This document shows positions 44,391 through 58,440 of a stretch of DNA of 64,000 nt, piece after piece. The notes beneath the pieces were generated by a model, which had not been told where the DNA came from, did no database searches, and saw only the letters and a list, made by a program, of their open reading frames with translations. Numbering within the stretch: the first letter of the stretch is position 1; each line of letters opens with the position of its first letter. The stretch comes from Auanema rhodensis. Lineage: Eukaryota; Nematoda; Chromadorea; Rhabditida; Rhabditidae. Both the position numbers and the translations under genes were made by a program. The DNA is taken from positions 12,906,131 to 12,970,130 of the forward strand of contig OZ059894.1 of the NCBI GenBank assembly GCA_964057225.1, written 5' to 3'.

Positions 44391-47112
44391 GAATTGTTTC
44401 AAAACTATTGTAAAAATATGAGATTGTTTCAAAATACGTGATTAAATGAAGAAAATGGAGTAAAATGAATTGGAAAATTATAAAATATTTCCATGTTTTA
44501 TTTTCTTAGTATCAGAAAATTCAAATTAAGATCGTTTTCAATGTTTCAAATCTTAATGAACGAATTAATCGTTTCAAAACTATTGTAAAAATATGAGATT
44601 GTTTCAAAATACGTGATTAAATGAAGAAAATAGAGTAAAATGAATTGGAATATTATAAAATATTTTCATGTTTTATTTCTTGAGTATCAAAATATTCAAA
44701 CTTTTTTTTTTCACTGTTTAAAATCTTAATGAACGAATGAATTGTTTCAAAACTATTGTAAAAATATGAGATTGTTTCAAAATACGTGATTAAATGAAGA
44801 AAATGGAGTAAAATGAATTGGAAACTTATAAAATATTTCCATGTTTTATTTTCTTAGTATCAGAAAATTCAAATTAAGATCGTTTTCAATGTTTCAAATC
44901 TTAATGAACGAATTAATCGTTTCAAAACTATTGTAAAAATATGAGATTGTTTCAAAATACGTGATTAAATGAAGAAAATAGAGTAAAATGAATTGGAATA
45001 TTATAAAATATTTTCATGTTTTATTTCTTGAGTATCAAAATATTCAAACTTTTTTTTTTCACTGTTTAAAATCTTAATGAACGAATGAATTGTTTCAAAA
45101 CTATTGTAAAAATATGAGATTGTTTCAAAATACGTGATTAAATGAAGGAAATGGAGTAAAATGAATTGGAAAATTATAAAATATTTTCATGTTTTATTTC
45201 TTGAGTTTCAAAATATTCAAACTTTTTTTTTTCACTGTTTAAAATCTTAATGAACGAATGAATTGTTTCAAAACTATTGTAAAAATTTGAGATTGTTTCA
45301 AAATACGTGATTAAATGAAGAAAATGGAGTAAAATGAATTGGAAAATTATAAAATATTTCCATGTTTTATTTTTTTAGTATCAGAAAATTCAAATTAAGA
45401 TCGTTTTTAATGTTTCAAATCTCAATGAACGAATGAATTGTTTCAAAACTATTGTAAAAATATGAGATTGTTTCAAAATACGTGATTAAATGAAGAAAAT
45501 GGAGCAAAATGAATTGGAAAATTATAAAATATTTTCATGTTTTATTTCTTGAGTATCAAAATATTTAAACTTTTTTTTTTCACTGTTTAAAATCTTAATG
45601 AACGAATGAATTGTTTCAAAACTATTGTAAAAATATGAGATTGTTTCAAAATACGTGATTAAATGAAGAAAATGGAGTAAAATGAATTGGAAAATTATAA
45701 AATATTTTCATGTTTTATTTCTTGAGTTTCAAAATATTCAAACTTTTTTTTTTCACTGTTTAAAATCTTACAGAACGAATGAATTGTTTCAAAACTATTG
45801 TAAAAATTTGAGATTGTTTCAAAATACGTGATTAAATGAAGAAAATGGAGTAAAATGAATTGGAAAATTATAAAATATTTCCATGTTTTATTTTCTTAGT
45901 ATCAGAAAATTCGAATTAAGATCGTTTTCAATGTTTCAAATCTTAATGAACGAATTAATTGTTTCAAAACTATTGTAAAAATATGAGATTGTTTCAAAAT
46001 ACGTGATTAAATGAAGAAAATGGAGTAAAATGAATTGGAAAATTATAAAATATTTCCATGTTTTATTTTGTTAGTATCAGAAAATTCAAATTAAGATCGT
46101 TTTTAATGTTTCAAATCTCAATGAACGAATGAATTGTTTCAAAACTATTGTAAAAATATGAGATTGTTTCAAAATACGTGATTAAATGAAGAAAATGGAG
46201 TAAAATGAATTGGAAAATTATAAAATATTTTCATGTTTTATTTCTTGAGTTTCAAAATATTCAAACTTTTTTTTTCACTGTTTAAAATCTTAATGAACGA
46301 ATGAATTGTTTCAAAACTATTGTAAAAATATGAGATTGTTTCAAAATACGTGATTAAATGAAGAAAATGGAGTAAAATGAATTGGAAACTTATAAAATAT
46401 TTCCATGTTTTATTTTCTTAGTATCAGAAAATTCAAATTAAGATCGTTTTCAATGTTTCAAATCTTAATGAACGAATTAATCGTTTCAAAACTATTGTAA
46501 AAATATGAGATTGTTTCAAAATACGTGATTAAATGAAGAAAATAGAGTAAAATGAATTGGAATATTATAAAATATTTTCATGTTTTATTTCTTGAGTATC
46601 AAAATATTCAAACTTTTTTTTTTCACTGTTTAAAATCTTAATGAACGAATGAATTGTTTCAAAACTATTGTAAAAATATGAGATTGTTTCAAAATACGTG
46701 ATTAAATGAAGGAAATGGAGTAAAATGAATTGGAAAATTATAAAATATTTTCATGTTTTATTTCTTGAGTTTCAAAATATTCAAACTTTTTTTTTTCACT
46801 GTTTAAAATCTTAATGAACGAATGAATTGTTTCAAAACTATTGTAAAAATATGAGATTGTTTCAAAATACGTGATTAAATGAAGAAAATGGAGTAAAATG
46901 AATTGGAAAATTATAAAATATTTCCATGTTTTATTTTTTTAGTATCAGAAAATTCAAATTAAGATCGTTTTTAATGTTTCAAATCTCAATGAACGAATGA
47001 ATTGTTTCAAAACTATTGTAAAAATATGAGATTGTTTCAAAATACGTGATTAAATGAAGAAAATGGAGTAAAATGAATTGGAAAATTATAAAATATTTTC
47101 ATGTTTTATTTT

Positions 47113-47173
47113 TTTAGTATCAGAAAATTCAAATTAAGATCGTTTTCACTGTTTAAAATCTTAATGAACGAAT
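47113..47173. repeat. Chimeric B-to-A monomer (second type, copy 2)
   Basis: This has the same B/A junction (GATCGTTTTCACTGTTTAAAATC) as the chimera at 44358, 16 monomers away. Because the junction is identical, the chimera formed once and was then copied by block duplication. Confidence 0.78.
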
Positions 47174-50100
47174 GAATTGTTTCAAAACTATTGTAAAAAT
47201 ATGAGATTGTTTCAAAATACGTGATTAAATGAAGAAAATGGAGTAAAATGAATTGGAAAATTATAAAATATTTCCATGTTTTATTTTCTTAGTATCAGAA
47301 AATTCAAATTAAGATCGTTTTCAATGTTTCAAATCTTAATGAACGAATTAATCGTTTCAAAACTATTGTAAAAATATGAGATTGTTTCAAAATACGTGAT
47401 TAAATGAAGAAAATAGAGTAAAATGAATTGGAATATTATAAAATATTTTCATGTTTTATTTCTTGAGTATCAAAATATTCAAACTTTTTTTTTTCACTGT
47501 TTAAAATCTTAATGAACGAATGAATTGTTTCAAAACTATTGTAAAAATATGAGATTGTTTCAAAATACGTGATTAAATGAAGGAAATGGAGTAAAATGAA
47601 TTGGAAAATTATAAAATATTTTCATGTTTTATTTCTTGAGTTTCAAAATATTCAAACTTTTTTTTTTCACTGTTTAAAATCTTAATGAACGAATGAATTG
47701 TTTCAAAACTATTGTAAAAATTTGAGATTGTTTCAAAATACGTGATTAAATGAAGAAAATGGAGTAAAATGAATTGGAAAATTATAAAATATTTCCATGT
47801 TTTATTTTTTTAGTATCAGAAAATTCAAATTAAGATCGTTTTTAATGTTTCAAATCTCAATGAACGAATGAATTGTTTCAAAACTATTGTAAAAATATGA
47901 GATTGTTTCAAAATACGTGATTAAATGAAGAAAATGGAGTAAAATGAATTGGAAAATTATAAAATATTTTCATGTTTTATTTCTTGAGTTTCAAAATATT
48001 CAAACTTTTTTTTTTCACTGTTTAAAATCTTAATGAACGAATGAATTGTTTCAAAACTATTGTAAAAATTTGAGATTGTTTCAAAATACGTGATTTAATG
48101 AAGAAAATAGAGTAAAATGAATTGGAAAATTATAAAATATTTTCATGTTTTATTTTTTTAGTATCAGAAAATTCAAATTAAGATCGTTTTTAATGTTTCA
48201 AATCTTAATGAACGAATGAATTGTTTCAAAACTATTGTAAAAATATGAGATTGTTTCAAAATACGTGATTAAATGAAGAAAATGGAGTAAAATGAATTGG
48301 AAAATTATAAAATATTTTCATTTTTTATTTCTTGAGTATCAAAATATTCAAAATTATATGTTTTTTACTGTTAAAAACATTATTAACTGGATGATTTGTT
48401 TGGAAATTATTGTAAAAATATGAGATTGTTTCAAAATACGTGATTAAATGAAGAAAATGGAGCAAAATGAATTGGAAAATTATAAAATATTTTCATGTTT
48501 TATTTCTTGAGTATCAAAATATTTAAACTTTTTTTTTTCACTGTTTAAAATCTTACAGAACGAATGAATTGTTTCAAAACTATTGTAAAAATTTGAGATT
48601 GTTTCAAAATTTGTGATTAAATGAAGAAAATGGAGTAAAATGAATTGGAAAATTATAAAATATTTCCATGTTTTATTTTCTTAGTATCAGAAAATTCAAA
48701 TTAAGATCGTTTTTAATGTTTCAAATCTTAATGAACGAATGAATTGTTTCAAAACTATTGTAAAAATATGAGATTGTTTCAAAATACGTGATTAAATGAA
48801 GAAAATGGAGTAAAATGAATTGGAAAATTATAAAATATTTCCATGTTTTATTTTCTTAGTATCAGAAAATTCAAATTAAGATCGTTTTTAATGTTTCAAA
48901 TCTTAATGAACGAATGAATTGTTTCAAAACTATTGTAAAAATATGAGATTAATTCAAAATACGTGATTAAATGAAGAAAATGGAGTAAAATGAATTGGAA
49001 AATTATAAAATATTTTCATGTTTTATTTCTTGAGTTTCAAAATATTCAAACTTTTTTTTTTCACTGTTTAAAATCTTAATGAACGAATGAATTGTTTCAA
49101 AACTATTGTAAAAATATGAGATTGTTTCAAAATACGTGATTAAATGAAGAAAATGGAGTAAAATGAATTGGAAAATTATAAAATATTTTCATGTTTTATT
49201 TCTTGAGTTTCAAAATATTCAAACTTTTTTTTTTCACTGTTTAAAATCTTAATTAACGAATGAATTGTTTCAAAACTATTGTAAAAATATGAGATTGTTT
49301 CAAAATACGTGATTAAATGAAGAAAATGGAGTAAAATGAATTGGAAAATTATAAAATATTTCCATGTTTTATTTTTTTAGTATCAGAAAATTCAAATTAA
49401 GATCGTTTTTAATGTTTCAAATCTCAATGAACGAATGAATTGTTTCAAAACTATTGTAAAAATATGAGATTGTTTCAAAATACGTGATTAAATGAAGAAA
49501 ATGGAGCAAAATGAATTGGAAAATTATAAAATATTTTCATGTTTTATTTCTTGAGTATCAAAATATTTAAACTTTTTTTTTTCACTGTTTAAAATCTTAA
49601 TGAACGAATGAATTGTTTCAAAACTATTGTAAAAATATGAGATTGTTTCAAAATACGTGATTAAATGAAGAAAATGGAGTAAAATGAATTGGAAAATTAT
49701 AAAATATTTTCATGTTTTATTTCTTGAGTTTCAAAATATTCAAACTTTTTTTTTTCACTGTTTAAAATCTTACAGAACGAATGAATTGTTTCAAAACTAT
49801 TGTAAAAATTTGAGATTGTTTCAAAATACGTGATTAAATGAAGAAAATGGAGTAAAATGAATTGGAAAATTATAAAATATTTCCATGTTTTATTTTCTTA
49901 GTATCAGAAAATTCAAATTAAGATCGTTTTTAATGTTTCAAATCTTAATGAACGAATGAATTGTTTCAAAACTATTGTAAAAATATGAGATTAATTCAAA
50001 ATACGTGATTAAATGAAGAAAATGGAGTAAAATGAATTGGAAAATTATAAAATATTTTCATGTTTTATTTCTTGAGTTTCAAAATATTCAAACTTTTTTT

Positions 50101-53100
50101 TTTCACTGTTTAAAATCTTAATGAACGAATGAATTGTTTCAAAACTATTGTAAAAATATGAGATTGTTTCAAAATACGTGATTAAATGAAGAAAATGGAG
50201 TAAAATGAATTGGAAAATTATAAAATATTTTCATGTTTTATTTCTTGAGTTTCAAAATATTCAAACTTTTTTTTTTCACTGTTTAAAATCTTAATTAACG
50301 AATGAATTGTTTCAAAACTATTGTAAAAATATGAGATTGTTTCAAAATACGTGATTAAATGAAGAAAATGGAGCAAAATGAATTGGAAAATTATAAAATA
50401 TTTTCATGTTTTATTTCTTGAGTATCAAAATATTTAAACTTTTTTTTTTCACTGTTTAAAATCTTAATGAACGAATGAATTGTTTCAAAACTATTGTAAA
50501 AATATGAGATTGTTTCAAAATACGTGATTAAATGAAGAAAATGGAGTAAAATGAATTGGAAAATTATAAAATATTTTCATGTTTTATTTCTTGAGTTTCA
50601 AAATATTCAAACTTTTTTTTTTCACTGTTTAAAATCTTACAGAACGAATGAATTGTTTCAAAACTATTGTAAAAATTTGAGATTGTTTCAAAATACGTGA
50701 TTAAATGAAGAAAATGGAGTAAAATGAATTGGAAAATTATAAAATATTTCCATGTTTTATTTTCTTAGTATCAGAAAATTCAAATTAAGATCGTTTTTAA
50801 TGTTTCAAATCTTAATGAACGAATGAATTGTTTCAAAACTATTGTAAAAATATGAGATTAATTCAAAATACGTGATGAAATGAAGAAAATGGAGTAAAAT
50901 GAATTGGAAAATTATAAAATATTTTCATGTTTTATTTCTTGAGTTTCAAAATATTCAAACTTTTTTTTTTCACTGTTTAAAATCTTAATGAACGAATGAA
51001 TTGTTTCAAAACTATTGTAAAAATATGAGATTGTTTCAAAATACGTGATTAAATGAAGAAAATGGAGTAAAATGAATTGGAAAATTATAAAATATTTTCA
51101 TGTTTTATTTCTTGAGTTTCAAAATATTCAAACTTTTTTTTTTCACTGTTTAAAATCTTAATTAACGAATGAATTGTTTCAAAACTATTGTAAAAATATG
51201 AGATTGTTTCAAAATACGTGATTAAATGAAGAAAATGGAGTAAAATGAATTGGAAAATTATAAAATATTTCCATGTTTTATTTTTTTAGTATCAGAAAAT
51301 TCAAATTAAGATCGTTTTTAATGTTTCAAATCTCAATGAACGAATGAATTGTTTCAAAACTATTGTAAAAATATGAGATTGTTTCAAAATACGTGATTAA
51401 ATGAAGAAAATGGAGCAAAATGAATTGGAAAATTATAAAATATTTTCATGTTTTATTTCTTGAGTATCAAAATATTTAAACTTTTTTTTTTCACTGTTTA
51501 AAATCTTAATGAACGAATGAATTGTTTCAAAACTATTGTAAAAATATGAGATTGTTTCAAAATACGTGATTAAATGAAGAAAATGGAGCAAAATGAATTG
51601 GAAAATTATAAAATATTTTCATGTTTTATTTCTTGAGTATCAAAATATTTAAACTTTTTTTTTTCACTGTTTAAAATCTTAATGAACGAATGAATTGTTT
51701 CAAAACTATTGTAAAAATATGAGATTGTTTCAAAATACGTGATTAAATGAAGAAAATGGAGTAAAATGAATTGGAAACTTATAAAATATTTTCATGTTTT
51801 ATTTTGTTAGTATCAGAAAATTCAAATTAAGATCGTTTTTAATGTTTCAAATCTCAATGAACGAATGAATTGTTTCAAAACTATTGTAAAAATATGAGAT
51901 TGTTTCAAAATACGTGATTAAATGAAGAAAATGGAGTAAAATGAATTGGAAAATTATAAAATATTTCCATGTTTTATTTTGTTAGTATCAGAAAATTCAA
52001 ATTAAGATCGTTTTTAATGTTTCAAATCTCAATGAACGAATGAATTGTTTCAAAACTATTGTAAAAATATGAGATTGTTTCAAAATACGTGATTAAATGA
52101 AGAAAATGGAGTAAAATGAATTGGAAAATTATAAAATATTTTCATGTTTTATTTCTTGAGTTTCAAAATATTCAAACTTTTTTTTTTCACTGTTTAAAAT
52201 CTTAATGAACGAATGAATTGTTTCAAAACTATTGTAAAAATATGAGATTGTTTCAAAATACGTGATTAAATGAAGAAAATGGAGTAAAATGAATTGGAAA
52301 CTTATAAAATATTTCCATGTTTTATTTTCTTAGTATCAGAAAATTCAAATTAAGATCGTTTTCAATGTTTCAAATCTTAATGAACGAATTAATCGTTTCA
52401 AAACTATTGTAAAAATATGAGATTGTTTCAAAATACGTGATTAAATGAAGAAAATAGAGTAAAATGAATTGGAATATTATAAAATATTTTCATGTTTTAT
52501 TTCTTGAGTATCAAAATATTCAAACTTTTTTTTTTCACTGTTTAAAATCTTAATGAACGAATGAATTGTTTCAAAACTATTGTAAAAATATGAGATTGTT
52601 TCAAAATACGTGATTAAATGAAGGAAATGGAGTAAAATGAATTGGAAAATTATAAAATATTTTCATGTTTTATTTCTTGAGTTTCAAAATATTCAAACTT
52701 TTTTTTTTCACTGTTTAAAATCTTAATGAACGAATGAATTGTTTCAAAACTATTGTAAAAATTTGAGATTGTTTCAAAATACGTGATTAAATGAAGAAAA
52801 TGGAGTAAAATGAATTGGAAAATTATAAAATATTTCCATGTTTTATTTTTTTAGTATCAGAAAATTCAAATTAAGATCGTTTTTAATGTTTCAAATCTCA
52901 ATGAACGAATGAATTGTTTCAAAACTATTGTAAAAATATGAGATTGTTTCAAAATACGTGATTAAATGAAGAAAATGGAGTAAAATGAATTGGAAAATTA
53001 TAAAATATTTTCATGTTTTATTTCTTGAGTTTCAAAATATTCAAACTTTTTTTTTTCACTGTTTAAAATCTTAATGAACGAATGAATTGTTTCAAAACTA

Positions 53101-53429
53101 TTGTAAAAATTTGAGATTGTTTCAAAATACGTGATTAAATGAAGAAAATGGAGTAAAATGAATTGGAAAATTATAAAATATTTCCATGTTTTATTTTTTT
53201 AGTATCAGAAAATTCAAATTAAGATCGTTTTTAATGTTTCAAATCTCAATGAACGAATGAATTGTTTCAAAACTATTGTAAAAATATGAGATTGTTTCAA
53301 AATACGTGATTAAATGAAGAAAATGGAGTAAAATGAATTGGAAAATTATAAAATATTTTCATTTTTTATTTCTTGAGTATCAAAATATTCAAAATTATAT
53401 CTTTTTTACTGTTAAAAACATTATTAACT

Positions 53430-56400
53430 GGATGATTTGTTTGGAAATTATTGTAAAAATATGAGATTGTTTCAAAATACGTGATTAAATGAAGAAAATG
53501 GAGCAAAATGAATTGGAAAATTATAAAATATTTTCATGTTTTATTTCTTGAGTATCAAAATATTTAAACTTTTTTTTTCACTGTTTAAAATCTTACAGAA
53601 CGAATGAATTGTTTCAAAACTATTGTAAAAATTTGAGATTGTTTCAAAATTTGTGATTAAATGAAGAAAATGGAGTAAAATGAATTGGAAAATTATAAAA
53701 TATTTCCATGTTTTATTTTCTTAGTATCAGAAAATTCAAATTAAGATCGTTTTTAATGTTTCAAATCTTAATGAACGAATGAATTGTTTCAAAACTATTG
53801 TAAAAATATGAGATTGTTTCAAAATACGTGATTAAATGAAGAAAATGGAGTAAAATGAATTGGAAAATTATAAAATATTTCCATGTTTTATTTTCTTAGT
53901 ATCAGAAAATTCAAATTAAGATCGTTTTTAATGTTTCAAATCTTAATGAACGAATGAATTGTTTCAAAACTATTGTAAAAATATGAGATTAATTCAAAAT
54001 ACGTGATTAAATGAAGAAAATGGAGTAAAATGAATTGGAAAATTATAAAATATTTTCATGTTTTATTTCTTGAGTTTCAAAATATTCAAACTTTTTTTTT
54101 TCACTGTTTAAAATCTTAATGAACGAATGAATTGTTTCAAAACTATTGTAAAAATATGAGATTGTTTCAAAATACGTGATTAAATGAAGAAAATGGAGTA
54201 AAATGAATTGGAAAATTATAAAATATTTTCATGTTTTATTTCTTGAGTTTCAAAATATTCAAACTTTTTTTTTTCACTGTTTAAAATCTTAATTAACGAA
54301 TGAATTGTTTCAAAACTATTGTAAAAATATGAGATTGTTTCAAAATACGTGATTAAATGAAGAAAATGGAGTAAAATGAATTGGAAAATTATAAAATATT
54401 TCCATGTTTTATTTTTTTAGTATCAGAAAATTCAAATTAAGATCGTTTTTAATGTTTCAAATCTCAATGAACGAATGAATTGTTTCAAAACTATTGTAAA
54501 AATATGAGATTGTTTCAAAATACGTGATTAAATGAAGAAAATGGAGCAAAATGAATTGGAAAATTATAAAATATTTTCATGTTTTATTTCTTGAGTATCA
54601 AAATATTTAAACTTTTTTTTTTCACTGTTTAAAATCTTAATGAACGAATGAATTGTTTCAAAACTATTGTAAAAATATGAGATTGTTTCAAAATACGTGA
54701 TTAAATGAAGAAAATGGAGTAAAATGAATTGGAAAATTATAAAATATTTTCATGTTTTATTTCTTGAGTTTCAAAATATTCAAACTTTTTTTTTTCACTG
54801 TTTAAAATCTTACAGAACGAATGAATTGTTTCAAAACTATTGTAAAAATTTGAGATTGTTTCAAAATACGTGATTAAATGAAGAAAATGGAGTAAAATGA
54901 ATTGGAAAATTATAAAATATTTCCATGTTTTATTTTCTTAGTATCAGAAAATTCGAATTAAGATCGTTTTCAATGTTTCAAATCTTAATGAACGAATGAA
55001 TTGTTTCAAAACTATTGTAAAAATATGAGATTGTTTCAAAATACGTGATTAAATGAAGAAAATGGAGTAAAATGAATTGGAAAATTATAAAATATTTTCA
55101 TGTTTTATTTCTTGAGTTTCAAAATATTTAAACTTTTTTTTTTCACTGTTTAAAATCTTAATGAACGAATGAATTGTTTCAAAACTATTGTAAAAATATG
55201 AGATTGTTTCAAAATACGTGATTAAATGAAGAAAATGGAGTAAAATGAATTGGAAAATTATAAAATATTTTCATGTTTTATTTCTTGAGTTTCAAAATAT
55301 TCAAACTTTTTTTTTTCACTGTTTAAAATCTTACAGAACGAATTAATTGTTTCAAAACTATTGTAAAAATATGAGATTGTTTCAAAATACGTGATTAAAT
55401 GAAGAAAATGGAGTAAAATGAATTGGAAAATTATAAAATATTTCCATGTTTTATTTTTTTAGTATCAGAAAATTCAAATTAAGATCGTTTTTAATGTTTC
55501 AAATCTCAATGAACGAATGAATTGTTTCAAAACTATTGTAAAAATATGAGATTGTTTCAAAATACGTGATTAAATGAAGAAAATGGAGTAAAATGAATTG
55601 GAAAATTATAAAATATTTTCATTTTTTATTTCTTGAGTATCAAAATATTCAAAATTATATCTTTTTTACTGTTAAAAACATTATTAACTGGATGATTTGT
55701 TTGGAAATTATTGTAAAAATATGAGATTGTTTCAAAATACGTGATTAAATGAAGAAAATGGAGCAAAATGAATTGGAAAATTATAAAATATTTTCATGTT
55801 TTATTTCTTGAGTATCAAAATATTTAAACTTTTTTTTTCACTGTTTAAAATCTTACAGAACGAATGAATTGTTTCAAAACTATTGTAAAAATTTGAGATT
55901 GTTTCAAAATTTGTGATTAAATGAAGAAAATGGAGTAAAATGAATTGGAAAATTATAAAATATTTCCATGTTTTATTTTCTTAGTATCAGAAAATTCAAA
56001 TTAAGATCGTTTTTAATGTTTCAAATCTTAATGAACGAATGAATTGTTTCAAAACTATTGTAAAAATATGAGATTGTTTCAAAATACGTGATTAAATGAA
56101 GAAAATGGAGTAAAATGAATTGGAAAATTATAAAATATTTCCATGTTTTATTTTCTTAGTATCAGAAAATTCAAATTAAGATCGTTTTTAATGTTTCAAA
56201 TCTTAATGAACGAATGAATTGTTTCAAAACTATTGTAAAAATATGAGATTAATTCAAAATACGTGATTAAATGAAGAAAATGGAGTAAAATGAATTGGAA
56301 AATTATAAAATATTTTCATGTTTTATTTCTTGAGTTTCAAAATATTCAAACTTTTTTTTTTCACTGTTTAAAATCTTAATGAACGAATGAATTGTTTCAA

Positions 56401-58440
56401 AACTATTGTAAAAATATGAGATTGTTTCAAAATACGTGATTAAATGAAGAAAATGGAGTAAAATGAATTGGAAAATTATAAAATATTTTCATGTTTTATT
56501 TCTTGAGTTTCAAAATATTCAAACTTTTTTTTTTCACTGTTTAAAATCTTAATTAACGAATGAATTGTTTCAAAACTATTGTAAAAATATGAGATTGTTT
56601 CAAAATACGTGATTAAATGAAGAAAATGGAGTAAAATGAATTGGAAAATTATAAAATATTTCCATGTTTTATTTTTTTAGTATCAGAAAATTCAAATTAA
56701 GATCGTTTTTAATGTTTCAAATCTCAATGAACGAATGAATTGTTTCAAAACTATTGTAAAAATATGAGATTGTTTCAAAATACGTGATTAAATGAAGAAA
56801 ATGGAGCAAAATGAATTGGAAAATTATAAAATATTTTCATGTTTTATTTCTTGAGTATCAAAATATTTAAACTTTTTTTTTTCACTGTTTAAAATCTTAA
56901 TGAACGAATGAATTGTTTCAAAACTATTGTAAAAATATGAGATTGTTTCAAAATACGTGATTAAATGAAGAAAATGGAGTAAAATGAATTGGAAAATTAT
57001 AAAATATTTTCATGTTTTATTTCTTGAGTTTCAAAATATTCAAACTTTTTTTTTTCACTGTTTAAAATCTTACAGAACGAATGAATTGTTTCAAAACTAT
57101 TGTAAAAATTTGAGATTGTTTCAAAATACGTGATTAAATGAAGAAAATGGAGTAAAATGAATTGGAAAATTATAAAATATTTCCATGTTTTATTTTCTTA
57201 GTATCAGAAAATTCGAATTAAGATCGTTTTCAATGTTTCAAATCTTAATGAACGAATGAATTGTTTCAAAACTATTGTAAAAATATGAGATTGTTTCAAA
57301 ATACGTGATTAAATGAAGAAAATGGAGTAAAATGAATTGGAAAATTATAAAATATTTTCATGTTTTATTTCTTGAGTTTCAAAATATTTAAACTTTTTTT
57401 TTTCACTGTTTAAAATCTTAATGAACGAATGAATTGTTTCAAAACTATTGTAAAAATATGAGATTGTTTCAAAATACGTGATTAAATGAAGAAAATGGAG
57501 TAAAATGAATTGGAAAATTATAAAATATTTTCATGTTTTATTTCTTGAGTTTCAAAATATTCAAACTTTTTTTTTTCACTGTTTAAAATCTTACAGAACG
57601 AATTAATTGTTTCAAAACTATTGTAAAAATATGAGATTGTTTCAAAATACGTGATTAAATGAAGAAAATGGAGTAAAATGAATTGGAAAATTATAAAATA
57701 TTTCCATGTTTTATTTTTTTAGTATCAGAAAATTCAAATTAAGATCGTTTTTAATGTTTCAAATCTCAATGAACGAATGAATTGTTTCAAAACTATTGTA
57801 AAAATATGAGATTGTTTCAAAATACGTGATTAAATGAAGAAAATGGAGTAAAATGAATTGGAAAATTATAAAATATTTTCATGTTTTATTTCTTGAGTTT
57901 CAAAATATTCAAACTTTTTTTTTTCACTGTTTAAAATCTTAATGAACGAATGAATTGTTTCAAAACTATTGTAAAAATTTGAGATTGTTTCAAAATACGT
58001 GATTAAATGAAGAAAATGGAGTAAAATGAATTGGAAAATTATAAAATATTTCCATGTTTTATTTTTTTAGTATCAGAAAATTCAAATTAAGATCGTTTTT
58101 AATGTTTCAAATCTCAATGAACGAATGAATTGTTTCAAAACTATTGTAAAAATATGAGATTGTTTCAAAATACGTGATTAAATGAAGAAAATGGAGTAAA
58201 ATGAATTGGAAAATTATAAAATATTTTCATTTTTTATTTCTTGAGTATCAAAATATTCAAAATTATATCTTTTTTTACTGTTAAAAACATTATTAACTGG
58301 ATGATTTGTTTGGAAATTATTGTAAAAATATGAGATTGTTTCAAAATACGTGATTAAATGAAGAAAATGGAGCAAAATGAATTGGAAAATTATAAAATAT
58401 TTTCATGTTTTATTTCTTGAGTATCAAAATATTTAAACTT
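53430..58440. repeat. 13-monomer block (2,260 bp) duplicated in tandem
   Basis: C markers at 53430 and 55690 are 2,260 bp apart and are followed by the same thirteen monomers. These include an A' monomer with a nine-T tract (about 53570 and 55830), a B' ending in GAATTG, an A with GTTTC/ATTTAAAC (about 55118 and 57378) and an A with CAGAACGAATTAATTG (about 55332 and 57594). After the second copy two more monomers lead to the C at 58299, whose following A' also has nine T. The ATTTAAAC plus CAGAACGAATTAATTG pair is also seen at 17318-17540, left of the retrotransposon. Confidence 0.82.

Larger units (their letters stand above)
43000..47200. repeat. Block with GGAAACTTATA variants and a 2,782-bp period
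   Basis: GGAAACTTATA (usual GGAAAATTATA) occurs near 43080, 43603, 44820 and 46385, and later near 51774 and 52297. TTTTGTTAGTATC (usual TTTTTTAGTATC) occurs near 43283, 46068, 51803 and 51978. The pair 43603/46385 and the chimeric monomers at 44358/47141 are both separated by about 2,782 bp, or 16 monomers. One copy near 46266 has nine T instead of ten in the poly-T tract. The variants at 51.7-52.3 kb show that part of this lineage was copied downstream. Confidence 0.72.
39740..50340. repeat. Segment of about 3.1 kb repeated at 7,482-bp offset
   Basis: The stretch from about 39740 to 42850 matches that from about 47222 to 50332 in monomer order at one fixed offset. Anchors are AATAGAG 39926/47408, AAGG 40101/47583, C marker 40907/48389, and ATTAATTC 41469/48951 and 42511/49993. 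Both C monomers share the rare TATATGTTTTTTAC (elsewhere TATATCTTTTTTAC). Each copy contains a nested 6-monomer (1,042-bp) tandem duplication seen in the ATTAATTC pairs, so the small duplication came before the large one. A further 867-bp step (5 monomers) to 50860 follows the second copy. Confidence 0.8.
3629..58299. repeat. C-type monomers marking the higher-order repeat
   Basis: A divergent unit with TCATTTTTTATT, AAAATTATATCTTTTTTACTG, AACATTATTAACTGGATG and TTTGGAAATTATTG occurs 15 times. The GGATG marker is at 3629, 7454, 10581, 10756, 13360, 13535, 16492, 29073, 32903, 35339, 40907, 48389, 53430, 55690 and 58299. Spacings (element removed) are 3825, 3127, 175, 2604, 175, 2957, 2609, 3830, 2436, 5568, 7482, 5041, 2260 and 2609 bp, all close to whole numbers of about 174-bp monomers. 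The flanking order is usually A, B, A, B (with AATAGAG), C, A' (GAGC, CAG ending), B (TTTGTGATT), B, A (ATTAATTC), A (AATTAACGA), B, A' (GAGC), A (CAG), B' (TTCGAATT), B, A, B'', A''. From this I infer an 18-monomer, about 3.13-kb unit; most copies lack or repeat some monomers. Confidence 0.85.
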
